Below, in pieces: positions 1 to 7,231 of a stretch of 13,750 bases of DNA. The number at the start of each line of letters is the position of its first letter. The first letter of the stretch is position 1. The DNA comes from Betaproteobacteria bacterium (GTDB lineage Bacteria; Pseudomonadota; Gammaproteobacteria; Burkholderiales; Casimicrobiaceae), in NCBI GenBank assembly GCA_003153335.1, contig PLYG01000420.1, positions 1-13,750 of the forward strand. Direction: 5' to 3'. The translations under genes were made by a program, and so were the position numbers. Below the pieces are notes generated by a model. The model did no database searches. It was not told the origin of the DNA and saw only the letters and a program-made list of their open reading frames with translations.

Positions 1-1
1 G

Positions 2-775
2 GTCGACGGCCAGCAGGTGATGCTGCAGGCGCGCGAAGTGAAGAACATCGACGAGCTGACCTTGCTCAACATGGCGGCGGCGATGGTCGACGGCGTGTAC
101 CAGGACATCGCCGAAGCGCTGAAGCCCGGCGTCAAGGAGTCGGAAATCGTGGCGCTCGCCACCAGCCGTTTGTACGCCATGGGATCGGATTGCGTCGAGG
201 CGATCAATGCGATTTCCGGCGAGCGCTGTTCGCCACATCCGCACAACTTCACCGATCGGCTGATCCGGCCCGGCGACCAGGCGTTCTTCGACATCATCCA
301 GTCGTACATGGGCTATCGGACCTGCTACTACCGGACGTTCAGCGTCGGACGCGCGACAGCACCGCAGCGCCACGCGTACCGCAAGGCGCGCGAGTGGATG
401 GACAAGGTGATCGATCTCCTCAAGCCCGGCATGTCCACCGACAAGGTCGCGGCCAAGCTGCCCAAAGCCAGCGACATCGGATTCAATTCGGAGATGGAAG
501 CCTTTGGCCTCAACTTCTGTCACGGATTGGGACTGGGCCTTCACGAGCGGCCACTGATCTCGCGCCTGAATTCGTTCAGGGATCCGATCGAACTCAAGGT
601 CGGGATGGTATTCGCGGTTGAGACCTACTGCCCGGCGACCGATGGCATTTCGGCCGCCCGCATCGAAGAAGAAGTGATTCTCACCCCCACCGGCGCGAAA
701 ATCATATCGCTCTATCCGGCCGAGGAATTGCCGGTCGCGAATCCGTATGCAGGCAGTTTCGGGAAATCGAGATGA
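2..775 (+). CDS. M24-family metallohydrolase (Xaa-Pro aminopeptidase/creatinase fold), 5' truncated
   Basis: This is the C-terminal catalytic 'pita-bread' domain of an M24 (aminopeptidase P/creatinase-like) protein. The reading frame is open to the left edge, reading VDGQQ before the first possible GTG at 17, so the true start lies outside the window and at least 257 codons remain. Counting that GTG as residue 1, the visible metal-site positions are D92 (FFDI), H169 (FCHGLGLGLHERP), E202 (AVETY) and E217 (RIEEE). The second aspartate usual in this family (the SD of GYxSDxTRTF) is replaced: the segment reads GYRTCYYRTF, with Cys103 at that place. The protein may therefore not be an ordinary aminopeptidase; M24 relatives such as creatinase and DddP catalyse other reactions. 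It overlaps the next gene by ATGA, which suggests translational coupling with a dehydrogenase in a small catabolic operon. Fold assignment is firm; substrate is unknown. Confidence 0.85.
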   Translation, partial: VDGQQVMLQAREVKNIDELTLLNMAAAMVDGVYQDIAEALKPGVKESEIVALATSRLYAMGSDCVEAINAISGERCSPHPHNFTDRLIRPGDQAFFDIIQSYMGYRTCYYRTFSVGRATAPQRHAYRKAREWMDKVIDLLKPGMSTDKVAAKLPKASDIGFNSEMEAFGLNFCHGLGLGLHERPLISRLNSFRDPIELKVGMVFAVETYCPATDGISAARIEEEVILTPTGAKIISLYPAEELPVANPYAGSFGKSR

Positions 776-1698
776 ACATGAGCACGACAAAAATCGGCTG
801 GATCGGCGCGGGCCGCATGGGCTTTGAAATGGCCAAACGTCTGGCCAAGGGCGGCTGCGATCTCACGGTGTGGAACCGCACGCGCGCCAAGGCCGAGCCG
901 CTAATCGAATACGGCGCCAAGGTCGCCGATCATCTGTCAGATCTGGCCGGGTGCGACATCGTGTTCTGCATGGTCTCGACCTGGAACGATGTGAAGGAAG
1001 TGATCGCGGGTCCGGACGGAATGTTGTCCAAGGCCAAGGCCCCGCGCATCGTCGTCGAATGCTCGTCGATTTCGCTTGAAGGCTCCGCCGAACTGCGCGA
1101 ACTGCTCGCAGCGCGCGGCACGCAGCTGCTCGCCGCGCCGGTGTCGGGCAACGCCAAGGTCATCAAGGCGGCCAAGCTCTCGTTTGTCTGCTCCGGGCCG
1201 AAGCCGGTGTTCGATGAGGTGGCGCCGCTGCTGAAAATGATCGCGCCGGCGGCGAGTTATGTGGGCGCTGGAGAACTCGCGCGCATTGTCAAGATCTGCC
1301 ACAACGTGTTCCTCGGCGTCGTGACGCAGTCGCTGGCCGAAATCACGGTGCTGGCGCAAAAGGCAGGCGTCCCGCGGCACGCGTTTCTGGCGTTCATGAA
1401 CCAGAGCGTGCTGGGCTCGGTGTTCAGCACGTACAAGACACCGGCATTCGTGAATCTCGATTTCAAGGTCACGTTCACGCCTTACCTGTTGCGCAAGGAC
1501 CTGGACCTCGGACTCGATGCCGGCCGCAAGTACGAAGTGCCGATGCCGCTGGCGTCGATGACCCGCGACCTCGTACAATCGATGATGGGCAATGGGTTGA
1601 CCGAAGACGATTTCTCGACGCTCCTCCTTCAGCAGGCGCGCGCATCCGGCGTCAAGCTCGAGCCGGAAAACGTGCCGGTCGGCGACGGTCTGAGCTGA
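772..1698 (+). CDS. NAD(P)-dependent beta-hydroxyacid dehydrogenase (3-hydroxyisobutyrate dehydrogenase family)
   Basis: This 308-residue cytoplasmic oxidoreductase has an N-terminal Rossmann domain with the dinucleotide motif GAGRMG (residues 12-17) and a helical C-terminal domain of the 6-phosphogluconate/3-hydroxyisobutyrate dehydrogenase type. The catalytic lysine region is GELARIVKICHN, giving Lys174 and Asn178 at the usual 4-residue spacing. The substrate-binding loop reads AAPVSGN (121-127), where family members usually have DAPVSGG. The Asp-to-Ala and Gly-to-Asn changes suggest a substrate other than 3-hydroxyisobutyrate. Start: ATG at 772 overlaps the upstream stop by 4 nt (ATGA); a second ATG at 778 is possible, and neither has a strong Shine-Dalgarno. 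The length is normal for the family (about 290-310). It probably acts with the upstream M24 protein. The family is certain; the substrate is not. Confidence 0.9.
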   Translation: MNMSTTKIGWIGAGRMGFEMAKRLAKGGCDLTVWNRTRAKAEPLIEYGAKVADHLSDLAGCDIVFCMVSTWNDVKEVIAGPDGMLSKAKAPRIVVECSSISLEGSAELRELLAARGTQLLAAPVSGNAKVIKAAKLSFVCSGPKPVFDEVAPLLKMIAPAASYVGAGELARIVKICHNVFLGVVTQSLAEITVLAQKAGVPRHAFLAFMNQSVLGSVFSTYKTPAFVNLDFKVTFTPYLLRKDLDLGLDAGRKYEVPMPLASMTRDLVQSMMGNGLTEDDFSTLLLQQARASGVKLEPENVPVGDGLS

Positions 1699-1705
1699 TG
1701 GAGCT

Positions 1706-1766
1706 AAATGGGGACAGACCACGTTTTCGGGCGTGCACTATGCATAAACGTGGTCTGTCCCCTATT
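1706..1766. repeat. Perfect 17-bp inverted repeat, REP-like intergenic element
   Basis: The arms GGGGACAGACCACGTTT (1710-1726) and its exact reverse complement (1746-1762) are separated by a 19-nt loop. Two further AT pairs at 1706-1707 and 1765-1766 extend the symmetry after a 2-nt mismatch. It begins 7 nt after the dehydrogenase stop and ends 32 nt before the TTT receptor start. There is no T-tract on the plus strand, so it is not a classical terminator. From memory, GGGGACAGACCACG-type ends recur as dispersed palindromes in proteobacterial genomes, some near REP-associated (RAYT) transposases. No transposase is present here. Confidence 0.8.
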
Positions 1767-1798
1767 ACACATGTCAACGCAGCAAAGGAAAATCCAGC

Positions 1799-2770
1799 AT
1801 GAATCTGTTACGCAACTTGTGCGCCGCCATGGTCTTGGCTATGACCTGTGCGTTCGCTTCGTCCACGATGGCGCAAAGCTATCCGGCCAAGCCGGTCCGT
1901 CTAGTCGTCGCGTTCACCGCGGGCAGCGGCACCGACATCATCGCCCGCGCGGTGGGCGACACACTCTCCAAATCGCTGGGACAGGCAGTGGTGATTGAAA
2001 ACCGGCCTGGCGCCGGCGGCACCATCGCCGCCGGTGCGGTAGCCAAGGCCGATCCCGACGGCTACACATTTCTGATTCATTCGACCGGTCACACGGTGAA
2101 CCCGGCGATCTATCCCAACCTGACTTACGACACTGCCCGTGACTTCGCCGGCGTCAGCCCGCTGGCCAACCTACCCAACGTGATGGTGGTGACGCCGGGG
2201 CGGTACAAGACGGTGCAGGACATCGTGAAGGCGGCGAAGGCGAATCCGGGCAAGCTGAACTTTGGTTCTGCCGGCAACGGCAGTGCCACGCACATGAACG
2301 CGGAGAAGTTTCGCGCAGCGGCCGGGTTCGACGCGGTGCATATTCCATTCAAGGGCACGCCCGAGGCGCTGAGCGAAGTGATGGCCGGCCGGCTGGATTT
2401 CTTTTTTGCGCCCATCGTGTCCGCGTTGCAGTTGATCAGGGAGGGCAAGCTGACCGCGCTGGCGGTGGGAACCGCGAAGCGAGCGGTGCTGCTGCCCGAG
2501 ATTCCATCGACTGTGGAGCTGGGCTACCCGGGATCGGATTTCAACTTCTGGGTCGGACTTTTCGCTCCCGCGAAAACCCCGCGCGACATCATCAACCGGA
2601 TGAACATGGAAGTGACCAAGGCGCTGCAATCGCCCGAAATACGGGAGCGCTACGCCAGTCTCGGCGCCGAACCGTTTCCAATGAAACCAGAGGAGTTCGA
2701 CGCGTACGTTGCCTCCGAGATCGAGCTCAATGGCAAGATCGTGAAGGCGGCGGGGATCAAGGCCAACTGA
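1799..2770 (+). CDS. Bug/TTT-family periplasmic solute-binding receptor
   Basis: This 323-residue secreted receptor belongs to the tripartite tricarboxylate transporter (TctC/Bug) family. It has a signal peptide (residues 1-25, probable cleavage STMA|QS), followed by the family signature YPAKPVRLVVAF (28-39), the ligand-loop segment AGSGTDIIAR (41-50) and ENRPGAGGTIAA (67-78). The domain is full length. Start ATG 1799 is preceded by AAAGGAA (1784-1790), an acceptable ribosome-binding site. No TctA or TctB membrane gene is near, which is usual for the many orphan Bug receptors of Burkholderiales. Ligands of the family are mostly carboxylates (citrate, aromatic acids, amino-acid derivatives); this one's is not predictable. 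A stem-loop repeat lies between it and the dehydrogenase, but all point the same way and may share a transcript. Confidence 0.93.
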   Translation: MNLLRNLCAAMVLAMTCAFASSTMAQSYPAKPVRLVVAFTAGSGTDIIARAVGDTLSKSLGQAVVIENRPGAGGTIAAGAVAKADPDGYTFLIHSTGHTVNPAIYPNLTYDTARDFAGVSPLANLPNVMVVTPGRYKTVQDIVKAAKANPGKLNFGSAGNGSATHMNAEKFRAAAGFDAVHIPFKGTPEALSEVMAGRLDFFFAPIVSALQLIREGKLTALAVGTAKRAVLLPEIPSTVELGYPGSDFNFWVGLFAPAKTPRDIINRMNMEVTKALQSPEIRERYASLGAEPFPMKPEEFDAYVASEIELNGKIVKAAGIKAN

Positions 2771-2771
2771 A

Positions 2772-2804
2772 CGAGCCGATTGGTCCGGACAACCATGCAG
2801 CTCG
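2772..2804 (+). terminator. Weak interrupted stem-loop after the TTT receptor gene
   Basis: CGAGC (2772-2776) pairs with GCTCG (2800-2804), and inside it TGGT (2781-2784) pairs with ACCA (2792-2795) around a CCGGACA loop, with a 4/4-nt mismatched region between the stems. It starts one base after the receptor stop codon. There is no U-tract afterwards, so efficient intrinsic termination is doubtful. Confidence 0.3.
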
Positions 2805-2831
2805 ACGAAGCGTGCAAGCTGGTGTGAACGC

Positions 2832-2859
2832 TTACGACGATTGGTGTCTTGGGTATAGG
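2832..2859 (+). promoter_or_regulatory. Possible sigma-70-like promoter for the DUF3530 hydrolase
   Basis: TTACGA (2832-2837), a 16-nt spacer and TATAGG (2854-2859) lie about 55 nt upstream of the ATG at 2913. Both hexamers are imperfect and such matches arise by chance, so this is only a candidate. Confidence 0.22.
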
Positions 2860-2912
2860 TGCCTGAATCGACACCCGGGAGCGTCATGGGTTGCTGCCGC
2901 GGGGGGCATGGC

Positions 2913-3671
2913 ATGAAAGTGGCGTCATTATTCATCGCCGGGATTGCGCTGTTGGCCCCGCTGGCCGGCGCCCAGGATTACGCTCGCGAAAAACGATGGG
3001 CAGACGAAATTGTCCCATCCGTAGTTGTCGGCGATCCGGTCTATTTGCAGCAGAGTCGCGGCAAGGATCCGGCGCATCGTTTTCTCGGATTGTATGCGGA
3101 AGCGCCCAACGCCAAAACCGCGGTTGTCCTGGTGCACGGTGTGGGTGTCCACCCGGACCACGGCATCATCGGGTCGCTGCGCATCAAGCTCAACGACGCG
3201 GGCTACACGACGCTTGCCATCCAGATGCCGGTAGCGGGGAGCGAAGCCAAGGTCGAGGACTATTATCCGGCCGTGTTCGGGGAAGCGGCGGAACGCATCG
3301 CGGTCGCCGGGCGCTGGCTGCAGGACAAGGGCACCAAGCAGATTGTGCTGCTCTCGCACAGCATGGGCGCCTGGATGGCGAACGAGTACCTGATCAATGC
3401 CGAGACCACGCCCTTTGCGGCGTGGGTGTGCATGGGCGTCACCGGCCGCATCCTCAGCCCCGGCAGCATCAAGCTGCCGACGCTGGACATTTACGGCGAA
3501 AACGATCTGGAACCCGCGCGCCGCGCCGCGCCGTTGCGCCGGATGATGAAGCTGTTCATGCCCAGCGGCTCAGTGCAAGTCGAAGTGCCCGGAGCGGATC
3601 ATTATTACGCAGGGAAGGAAAACGAAGCCGCTGCCGAGATCATCAGGTTTCTGCGTGCGAGGGAGCTGTAA
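2913..3671 (+). CDS. Secreted alpha/beta hydrolase, DUF3530-like
   Basis: This 252-residue exported alpha/beta-hydrolase fold protein has a short signal peptide (residues 1-20, probable cleavage AGA|QD). The oxyanion-region motif is LVHGVGVHPD (73-82) and the nucleophile elbow is LLSHSMGAW (147-154), giving Ser150. The first elbow glycine of GxSxG is a serine here, as in some DUF3530-type proteins. Plausible remaining triad members are Asp198 (YGEND) and His230 (PGADHYY). An in-frame GTG at 2859 would add 18 residues, but the ATG at 2913 puts the signal peptide at the N-terminus and has a G-rich stretch (2900-2906) before it, so I chose it. The physiological substrate is unknown. It is the last plus-strand gene before the convergent leftward operon. 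Confidence 0.82.
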   Translation: MKVASLFIAGIALLAPLAGAQDYAREKRWADEIVPSVVVGDPVYLQQSRGKDPAHRFLGLYAEAPNAKTAVVLVHGVGVHPDHGIIGSLRIKLNDAGYTTLAIQMPVAGSEAKVEDYYPAVFGEAAERIAVAGRWLQDKGTKQIVLLSHSMGAWMANEYLINAETTPFAAWVCMGVTGRILSPGSIKLPTLDIYGENDLEPARRAAPLRRMMKLFMPSGSVQVEVPGADHYYAGKENEAAAEIIRFLRAREL

Positions 3672-3708
3672 TTCAAAGATGCGATCGGCGTACAGTCACC
3701 AATATAGC

Positions 3709-3734
3709 TCCCTCGCCCCGCTTGCGGGGAGGGA
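3709..3734. terminator. GC-rich stem-loop between convergent genes (probable dispersed repeat)
   Basis: TCCCT (3709-3713) and CCCCG (3716-3720) pair with CGGGG (3725-3729) and AGGGA (3730-3734) around a CTTG loop. Two unpaired bases, CG, form a bulge on the left arm. It lies between the convergent DUF3530 and NTF2-like genes, where a bidirectional terminator is expected, but neither strand has a strong T-run. The sequence resembles, from memory, the CCCTCTCCCCGC/GCGGGGAGAGGG family of dispersed repeats seen in many proteobacteria. Confidence 0.55.
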
Positions 3735-3744
3735 ACGGTTTGTA

Positions 3745-4218
3745 TTAGCCGCTCGCCTTGGCCATGTATTTCGCCAACCCCGCCCGCGCTTCCTTGCGCA
3801 CCGCGTTTTGCAGAAACGGCGTCCAGCCGAGCAGCTTGCCTGAAGGCCCCAGGGCCATTCCGGCCCAGCGCCACAGATCGAAATCGTCGCGGTGGGTGAT
3901 GATCTTGCCGTCGCGAAACTCGAAGATGGCGTCGATCACGTTGTGGACTTTGCGTCCGGTCTTGGTGAACGTGTACCACGCTTCCCAGTGCGCGCGGCCG
4001 TTGAGGTCGTCGGCGGAAATACCGCTGGCCTCGACGCGCAGATCGGTGGCGCGGGCGCAGAGCATCTGCCACATCGCGCCGACTTCGGCTCCAAGCAAAT
4101 CGGTGAACACCGGATCGCTGAACCGCGCCTCGGGATCGTAGGCGCTTGCCATTGCAGCGCCGTCCTTCGCGGCGAACGCCCGATAAAACCCGGTCAGCAG
4201 TTCCGCATTCGGATGCAT
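3745..4218 (-). CDS. NTF2-like / SnoaL-like family protein
   Basis: This is a 157-residue single-domain cytoplasmic protein of the nuclear transport factor 2 superfamily (SnoaL-like). The N-terminal helix segment LLTGFYRAFAAKDGAAMASAY and the following DPEARFSDPVF are characteristic, and the pocket strands include AHWEAWYTFTKTGRKVHN and FEFRDGKIITHRDDFDLW near residues 95-130. Members are either small-ligand enzymes (isomerases, cyclases, dehydratases) or binding proteins, so no reaction can be assigned. The start is tightly coupled to the upstream UxaA-like gene: with ATG at 4218 the stop and start share one base (TGATG), and a GTG at 4221 would give a 4-nt overlap. This suggests co-translation and a role in the same sugar-acid pathway. 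It is the last gene of the leftward operon. Confidence 0.85.
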   Translation of the reverse strand: MHPNAELLTGFYRAFAAKDGAAMASAYDPEARFSDPVFTDLLGAEVGAMWQMLCARATDLRVEASGISADDLNGRAHWEAWYTFTKTGRKVHNVIDAIFEFRDGKIITHRDDFDLWRWAGMALGPSGKLLGWTPFLQNAVRKEARAGLAKYMAKASG

Positions 4219-5756
4219 CACATGACCGGGCCGAGTTGCCAGGGAACGAACTCGCTCTGGCCGTAGCCGTGCAGTTCGCTTTTGCTCTTTTTCCCTGAAG
4301 CAGTCTCGAGGATCATCTGGAAAAACCGCTCACCGACCTCATTGACCGTCGTATTGCCGTCGACGATTTCGCCGCAGTTGATATCGATGTCTTCCTCCTG
4401 CCGGTTCCATAGCGCGGTGTTGGTCGCAAGTTTCAGCGACGGCGACGGCGCGCAGCCGTAGGCCGATCCGCGGCCGGTGGTGAAGCAGATCATGTTGGCG
4501 CCGCCCGCGACCTGGCCGGTCGCCGACACGGGATCGTAGCCCGGCGTGTCCATGAACACGAAGCCCTTTGCGGTGACGGGCTCCGCATATTCGTACACGG
4601 CGACCAGGTTGGTCGTGCCGCCCTTGGCCACCGCTCCCAGCGATTTTTCGAGAATGGTGGTGAGTCCGCCCGCCTTGTTGCCCGGCGACGGGTTGTTGTT
4701 CATCTCGCCGCCGGTGCGGGCCGTGTAGTCTTCCCACCACTTGATCCGCTCGATCAGTTTGTCGCCGACTGCGCGCGAGACGGCGCGGCGGGTCAGCAAA
4801 TGCTCCGCGCCATAGATCTCCGGGGTCTCGGACAGGATCGCGGTGCCGCCGTGCTCCACCAGCAGGTCGACCGCGCGCCCGAGCGCCGGATTCGCGGTAA
4901 TCCCGGAATAGCCATCGGAGCCGCCGCACTGCAGGCCCAGCAGCAGGTGCGATGCGGGCACGCGTTCGCGGTGGACATTGTTCGCCACCGCCAGCATTTC
5001 CTTCACCTGCGCCACGCCCTGCGCAATCGCCTTCCGGGTGCCGCCGCTGTCCTGGATGCTGAACGTGCGCAGCAAGTCGTTTTCTTTCAGGTTCTGCGCG
5101 CCGAACAGCGAACTGATCTGGTTCGACTCGCATCCCAGCCCGATCACCAGCACGCCGGCGAAATTGGCATGCCTGGCGTAGCCGCCGAGCGTGCGGCGCA
5201 ACACGTCGATCGGCTCGCCGGTGCTGCCCATGCCGCAGCCGGTGCCGTGCGACAGCGCCACCACGCCATCGATGTTCGGAGTGTCGGCGAGGAGGCCGCG
5301 TCCCTCCCTATCGGTCCGGAAGTGATCAGCGATCGCGCGCACCACGGTCGCCGAACAATTGACCGTGGACAGTATTCCGATGTAGTTGCGGGTCGCGACC
5401 CGGCCATCGGGGCGGACTATTCCCATGAACGTCGCGGGCTCGGTTGCGTATTGCGTGGGCTTGACCTCGGTGCCGAACGCGTAATCGCGGGTGAACTCGC
5501 CCATCGCCAGATTGTTCAGATGCACCTGCTCACCCGGCCGGATGGGCCGGGACGCAAAACCGATGATCTGGTTGTAGCGCTTGACCGGCTCGCCCTGGGC
5601 GATTGCCCGCGTGGCAACCTTGTGGCCCGGCGGGATGAGCCCGACGATGGTGACCCGTTCATCGCGCAGCAGGGTGCCGCTTAGCAATTGCTGGCGGGCG
5701 ATGACGACGTCGTCCTGCGGGTGCAGGCGGACGGTGAGTGAGACGGACGTGAGCAT
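4218..5756 (-). CDS. UxaA-family dehydratase (altronate/galactarate dehydratase-like)
   Basis: This full-length 512-residue member of the altronate/galactarate dehydratase (UxaA/GarD) family has an N-terminal SAF-like domain (about residues 5-95, with IPPGHKVATRAI near 41-52). A central and C-terminal UxaA domain follows from about residue 108. Family blocks seen are GTGCGM (171-176), VIGLGCESNQI (204-214), LGLQCGGSDGYSGITANPALG (273-293) and, near the C-terminus, GRGSAYGCAPSP. Known members are Fe(II)-dependent dehydratases that turn D-altronate or galactarate into 2-keto-3-deoxy sugar acids. The start ATG at 5756 follows an AAAGG Shine-Dalgarno (5766-5770, minus strand). In the operon it lies after the TRAP transporter genes and overlaps the NTF2-like gene by one base. 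The exact sugar acid is not determined, so I give no gene symbol. Confidence 0.9.
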   Translation of the reverse strand: MLTSVSLTVRLHPQDDVVIARQQLLSGTLLRDERVTIVGLIPPGHKVATRAIAQGEPVKRYNQIIGFASRPIRPGEQVHLNNLAMGEFTRDYAFGTEVKPTQYATEPATFMGIVRPDGRVATRNYIGILSTVNCSATVVRAIADHFRTDREGRGLLADTPNIDGVVALSHGTGCGMGSTGEPIDVLRRTLGGYARHANFAGVLVIGLGCESNQISSLFGAQNLKENDLLRTFSIQDSGGTRKAIAQGVAQVKEMLAVANNVHRERVPASHLLLGLQCGGSDGYSGITANPALGRAVDLLVEHGGTAILSETPEIYGAEHLLTRRAVSRAVGDKLIERIKWWEDYTARTGGEMNNNPSPGNKAGGLTTILEKSLGAVAKGGTTNLVAVYEYAEPVTAKGFVFMDTPGYDPVSATGQVAGGANMICFTTGRGSAYGCAPSPSLKLATNTALWNRQEEDIDINCGEIVDGNTTVNEVGERFFQMILETASGKKSKSELHGYGQSEFVPWQLGPVM

Positions 5757-5827
5757 TTGACTGACCTTTGAAAATGTCGATATTGGCTATGACACCTGCG
5801 GCGCGAGAGTGTTCGCTGCGCTGCGCG

Positions 5828-7231
5828 CTAAAAGAATTTGTGAGGCAGCCATAACGAAATTACCGGCACGTAGGTAATCAACGCCAGACTAATCAGCAAC
5901 GGCACCAGCCAGGGCAATATGGCTATTGTAGTCCGCTCGAACGACAAGTTCGAGACCCGCGCCAGCACGAACAGCACCATGCCCATCGGTGGATGCAGCA
6001 GGCCTATCATTAGGTTCAGCACCATGACCAGTCCGAAGTGGACCGGATCGATGCCCAGTTGCTGGACGACCGGCATCAGCACCGGCACCAGGATCGTGAT
6101 CGCGGCGGTGGGTTCGAGGAAGCAGCCGACAAAGAGCATCAGCAGATTCGCCAGCAGCAGGAAGACCCTCTGCGAGTGGGTGAACGCGAGCACCCAGAGC
6201 GTGACTGCGTCGGTGACCTTGGTTGCGGTGAGCAGCCAGCCGAAGATCGATGCCGACGCCACGATGAACAGCACGGTCGCCGTAGTCTCGATCGTGTCCA
6301 TCGAGACCTTGACCAGCATTCTCCACGACAGCGTCCGGTACCACACCAGCCCCAGGAACAGCGCCCAGACCACCGCCGCGATCGCGCCCTCGGTCGGCGT
6401 GAAGAGGCCGGTAGTCATGCCGCCGATCAGCAGCACCGGCGTCATGATGGGCATCACCGCATCGAACTTGAATTTCCAGTCGGCGGCAAGCAGCGCGGCC
6501 ACGCCGATCACAAACGCAAGGTTGGAGTCCACGCCCATTTGCACCACGCCCCAGATCGCAGCCGGCGTTGCGATCACGATCCCGAGTTCCAGAAAAGCCC
6601 TGCCGATCCGTCCCCACGTGAACTTGATGTCGCTGCCCCAGTTATTCTTGTGCGCGTAGTAGGCGACGGTCAGCATCATCAGGATCGCCATTACCGCGCC
6701 CGGCAGGATGCCCGCCAGAAACAACTGGCCGACGCTGACGTTGGCCATCATTCCGTAGATCACAAAAGGCAGCGACGGCGGAATGATCGGCCCCAGCGTG
6801 GCCGACGCGGCGGTGACTCCGACCGAGAATTCCAGGTCGTAGCCATGGTCGCGCATGGCTTTGATCTCGATCGTGCCCAGGCCCGCGGCGTCGGCGATCG
6901 CGGTACCCGACATGCCGGCGAAGATGACCGATCCGATCACGTTGACGTGCCCTAGCCCGCCCTTCATCCAGCCGACCAGCGACAGCGCGAAATTGTAGAT
7001 GCGGTTGGTGATCCCCGCATTGTTCATCAGGTTGCCGGCCATGATGAAAAACGGCACGGCCAGCAGCGGAAAGCTGTCGATGCCGCTGACCATGCGGTGA
7101 ATAATGGCGAACGGCGGCAAATCGCCTGAAAGCACGATGAAGAGCAGCGACGCGCCCGCCATGGCGATCGCCACCGGCAAGCCGGAGGACATGAACGCCA
7201 GAAACGAGACCAGCAGCGTGACGGGGGTCAT
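5828..7231 (-). CDS. dctM: TRAP transporter large permease (DctM family)
   Basis: This 467-residue polytopic inner-membrane protein forms the transport subunit of a TRAP system, driven by an ion gradient. DctM signatures include PFFIMAGNLM (60-69), FAGMSGTAIADAAGLG (104-119), TLGPIIPPSLPFVIYG (145-160), GLFTPTEGAIAAV (275-287) and LLHPPMGMVLFV near the end. Most DctM proteins are about 425-435 residues; this one has extra length around residues 213-256, a hydrophobic segment before the GLFTPTE motif that could be one or two added membrane passes. The ATG overlaps the DctQ stop by 4 nt (ATGA), so the two permeases are coupled. With the DctP receptor upstream, the set is complete. The likely cargo is a sugar acid, inferred from the neighbouring dehydratase and dehydrogenase. 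Confidence 0.93.
   Translation of the reverse strand: MTPVTLLVSFLAFMSSGLPVAIAMAGASLLFIVLSGDLPPFAIIHRMVSGIDSFPLLAVPFFIMAGNLMNNAGITNRIYNFALSLVGWMKGGLGHVNVIGSVIFAGMSGTAIADAAGLGTIEIKAMRDHGYDLEFSVGVTAASATLGPIIPPSLPFVIYGMMANVSVGQLFLAGILPGAVMAILMMLTVAYYAHKNNWGSDIKFTWGRIGRAFLELGIVIATPAAIWGVVQMGVDSNLAFVIGVAALLAADWKFKFDAVMPIMTPVLLIGGMTTGLFTPTEGAIAAVVWALFLGLVWYRTLSWRMLVKVSMDTIETTATVLFIVASASIFGWLLTATKVTDAVTLWVLAFTHSQRVFLLLANLLMLFVGCFLEPTAAITILVPVLMPVVQQLGIDPVHFGLVMVLNLMIGLLHPPMGMVLFVLARVSNLSFERTTIAILPWLVPLLISLALITYVPVISLWLPHKFF

Noticed and set aside
937..1722. Open frame of 261 codons on the minus strand opposite the beta-hydroxyacid dehydrogenase.
   Set aside because: Arg/His-rich shadow translation, while the plus strand has the Rossmann motif and catalytic lysine.
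2781..2795. TGGT...ACCA as a second GntR operator after the TTT receptor gene.
   Set aside because: The spacer is 7 nt instead of 3, and it lies downstream of a gene on the other strand from the regulated operon; a stem-loop is the simpler reading.
4800..5684. Open frame of 294 codons on the plus strand opposite the UxaA-like gene.
   Set aside because: Low-complexity composition without motifs; the opposite strand has a clear full-length enzyme.
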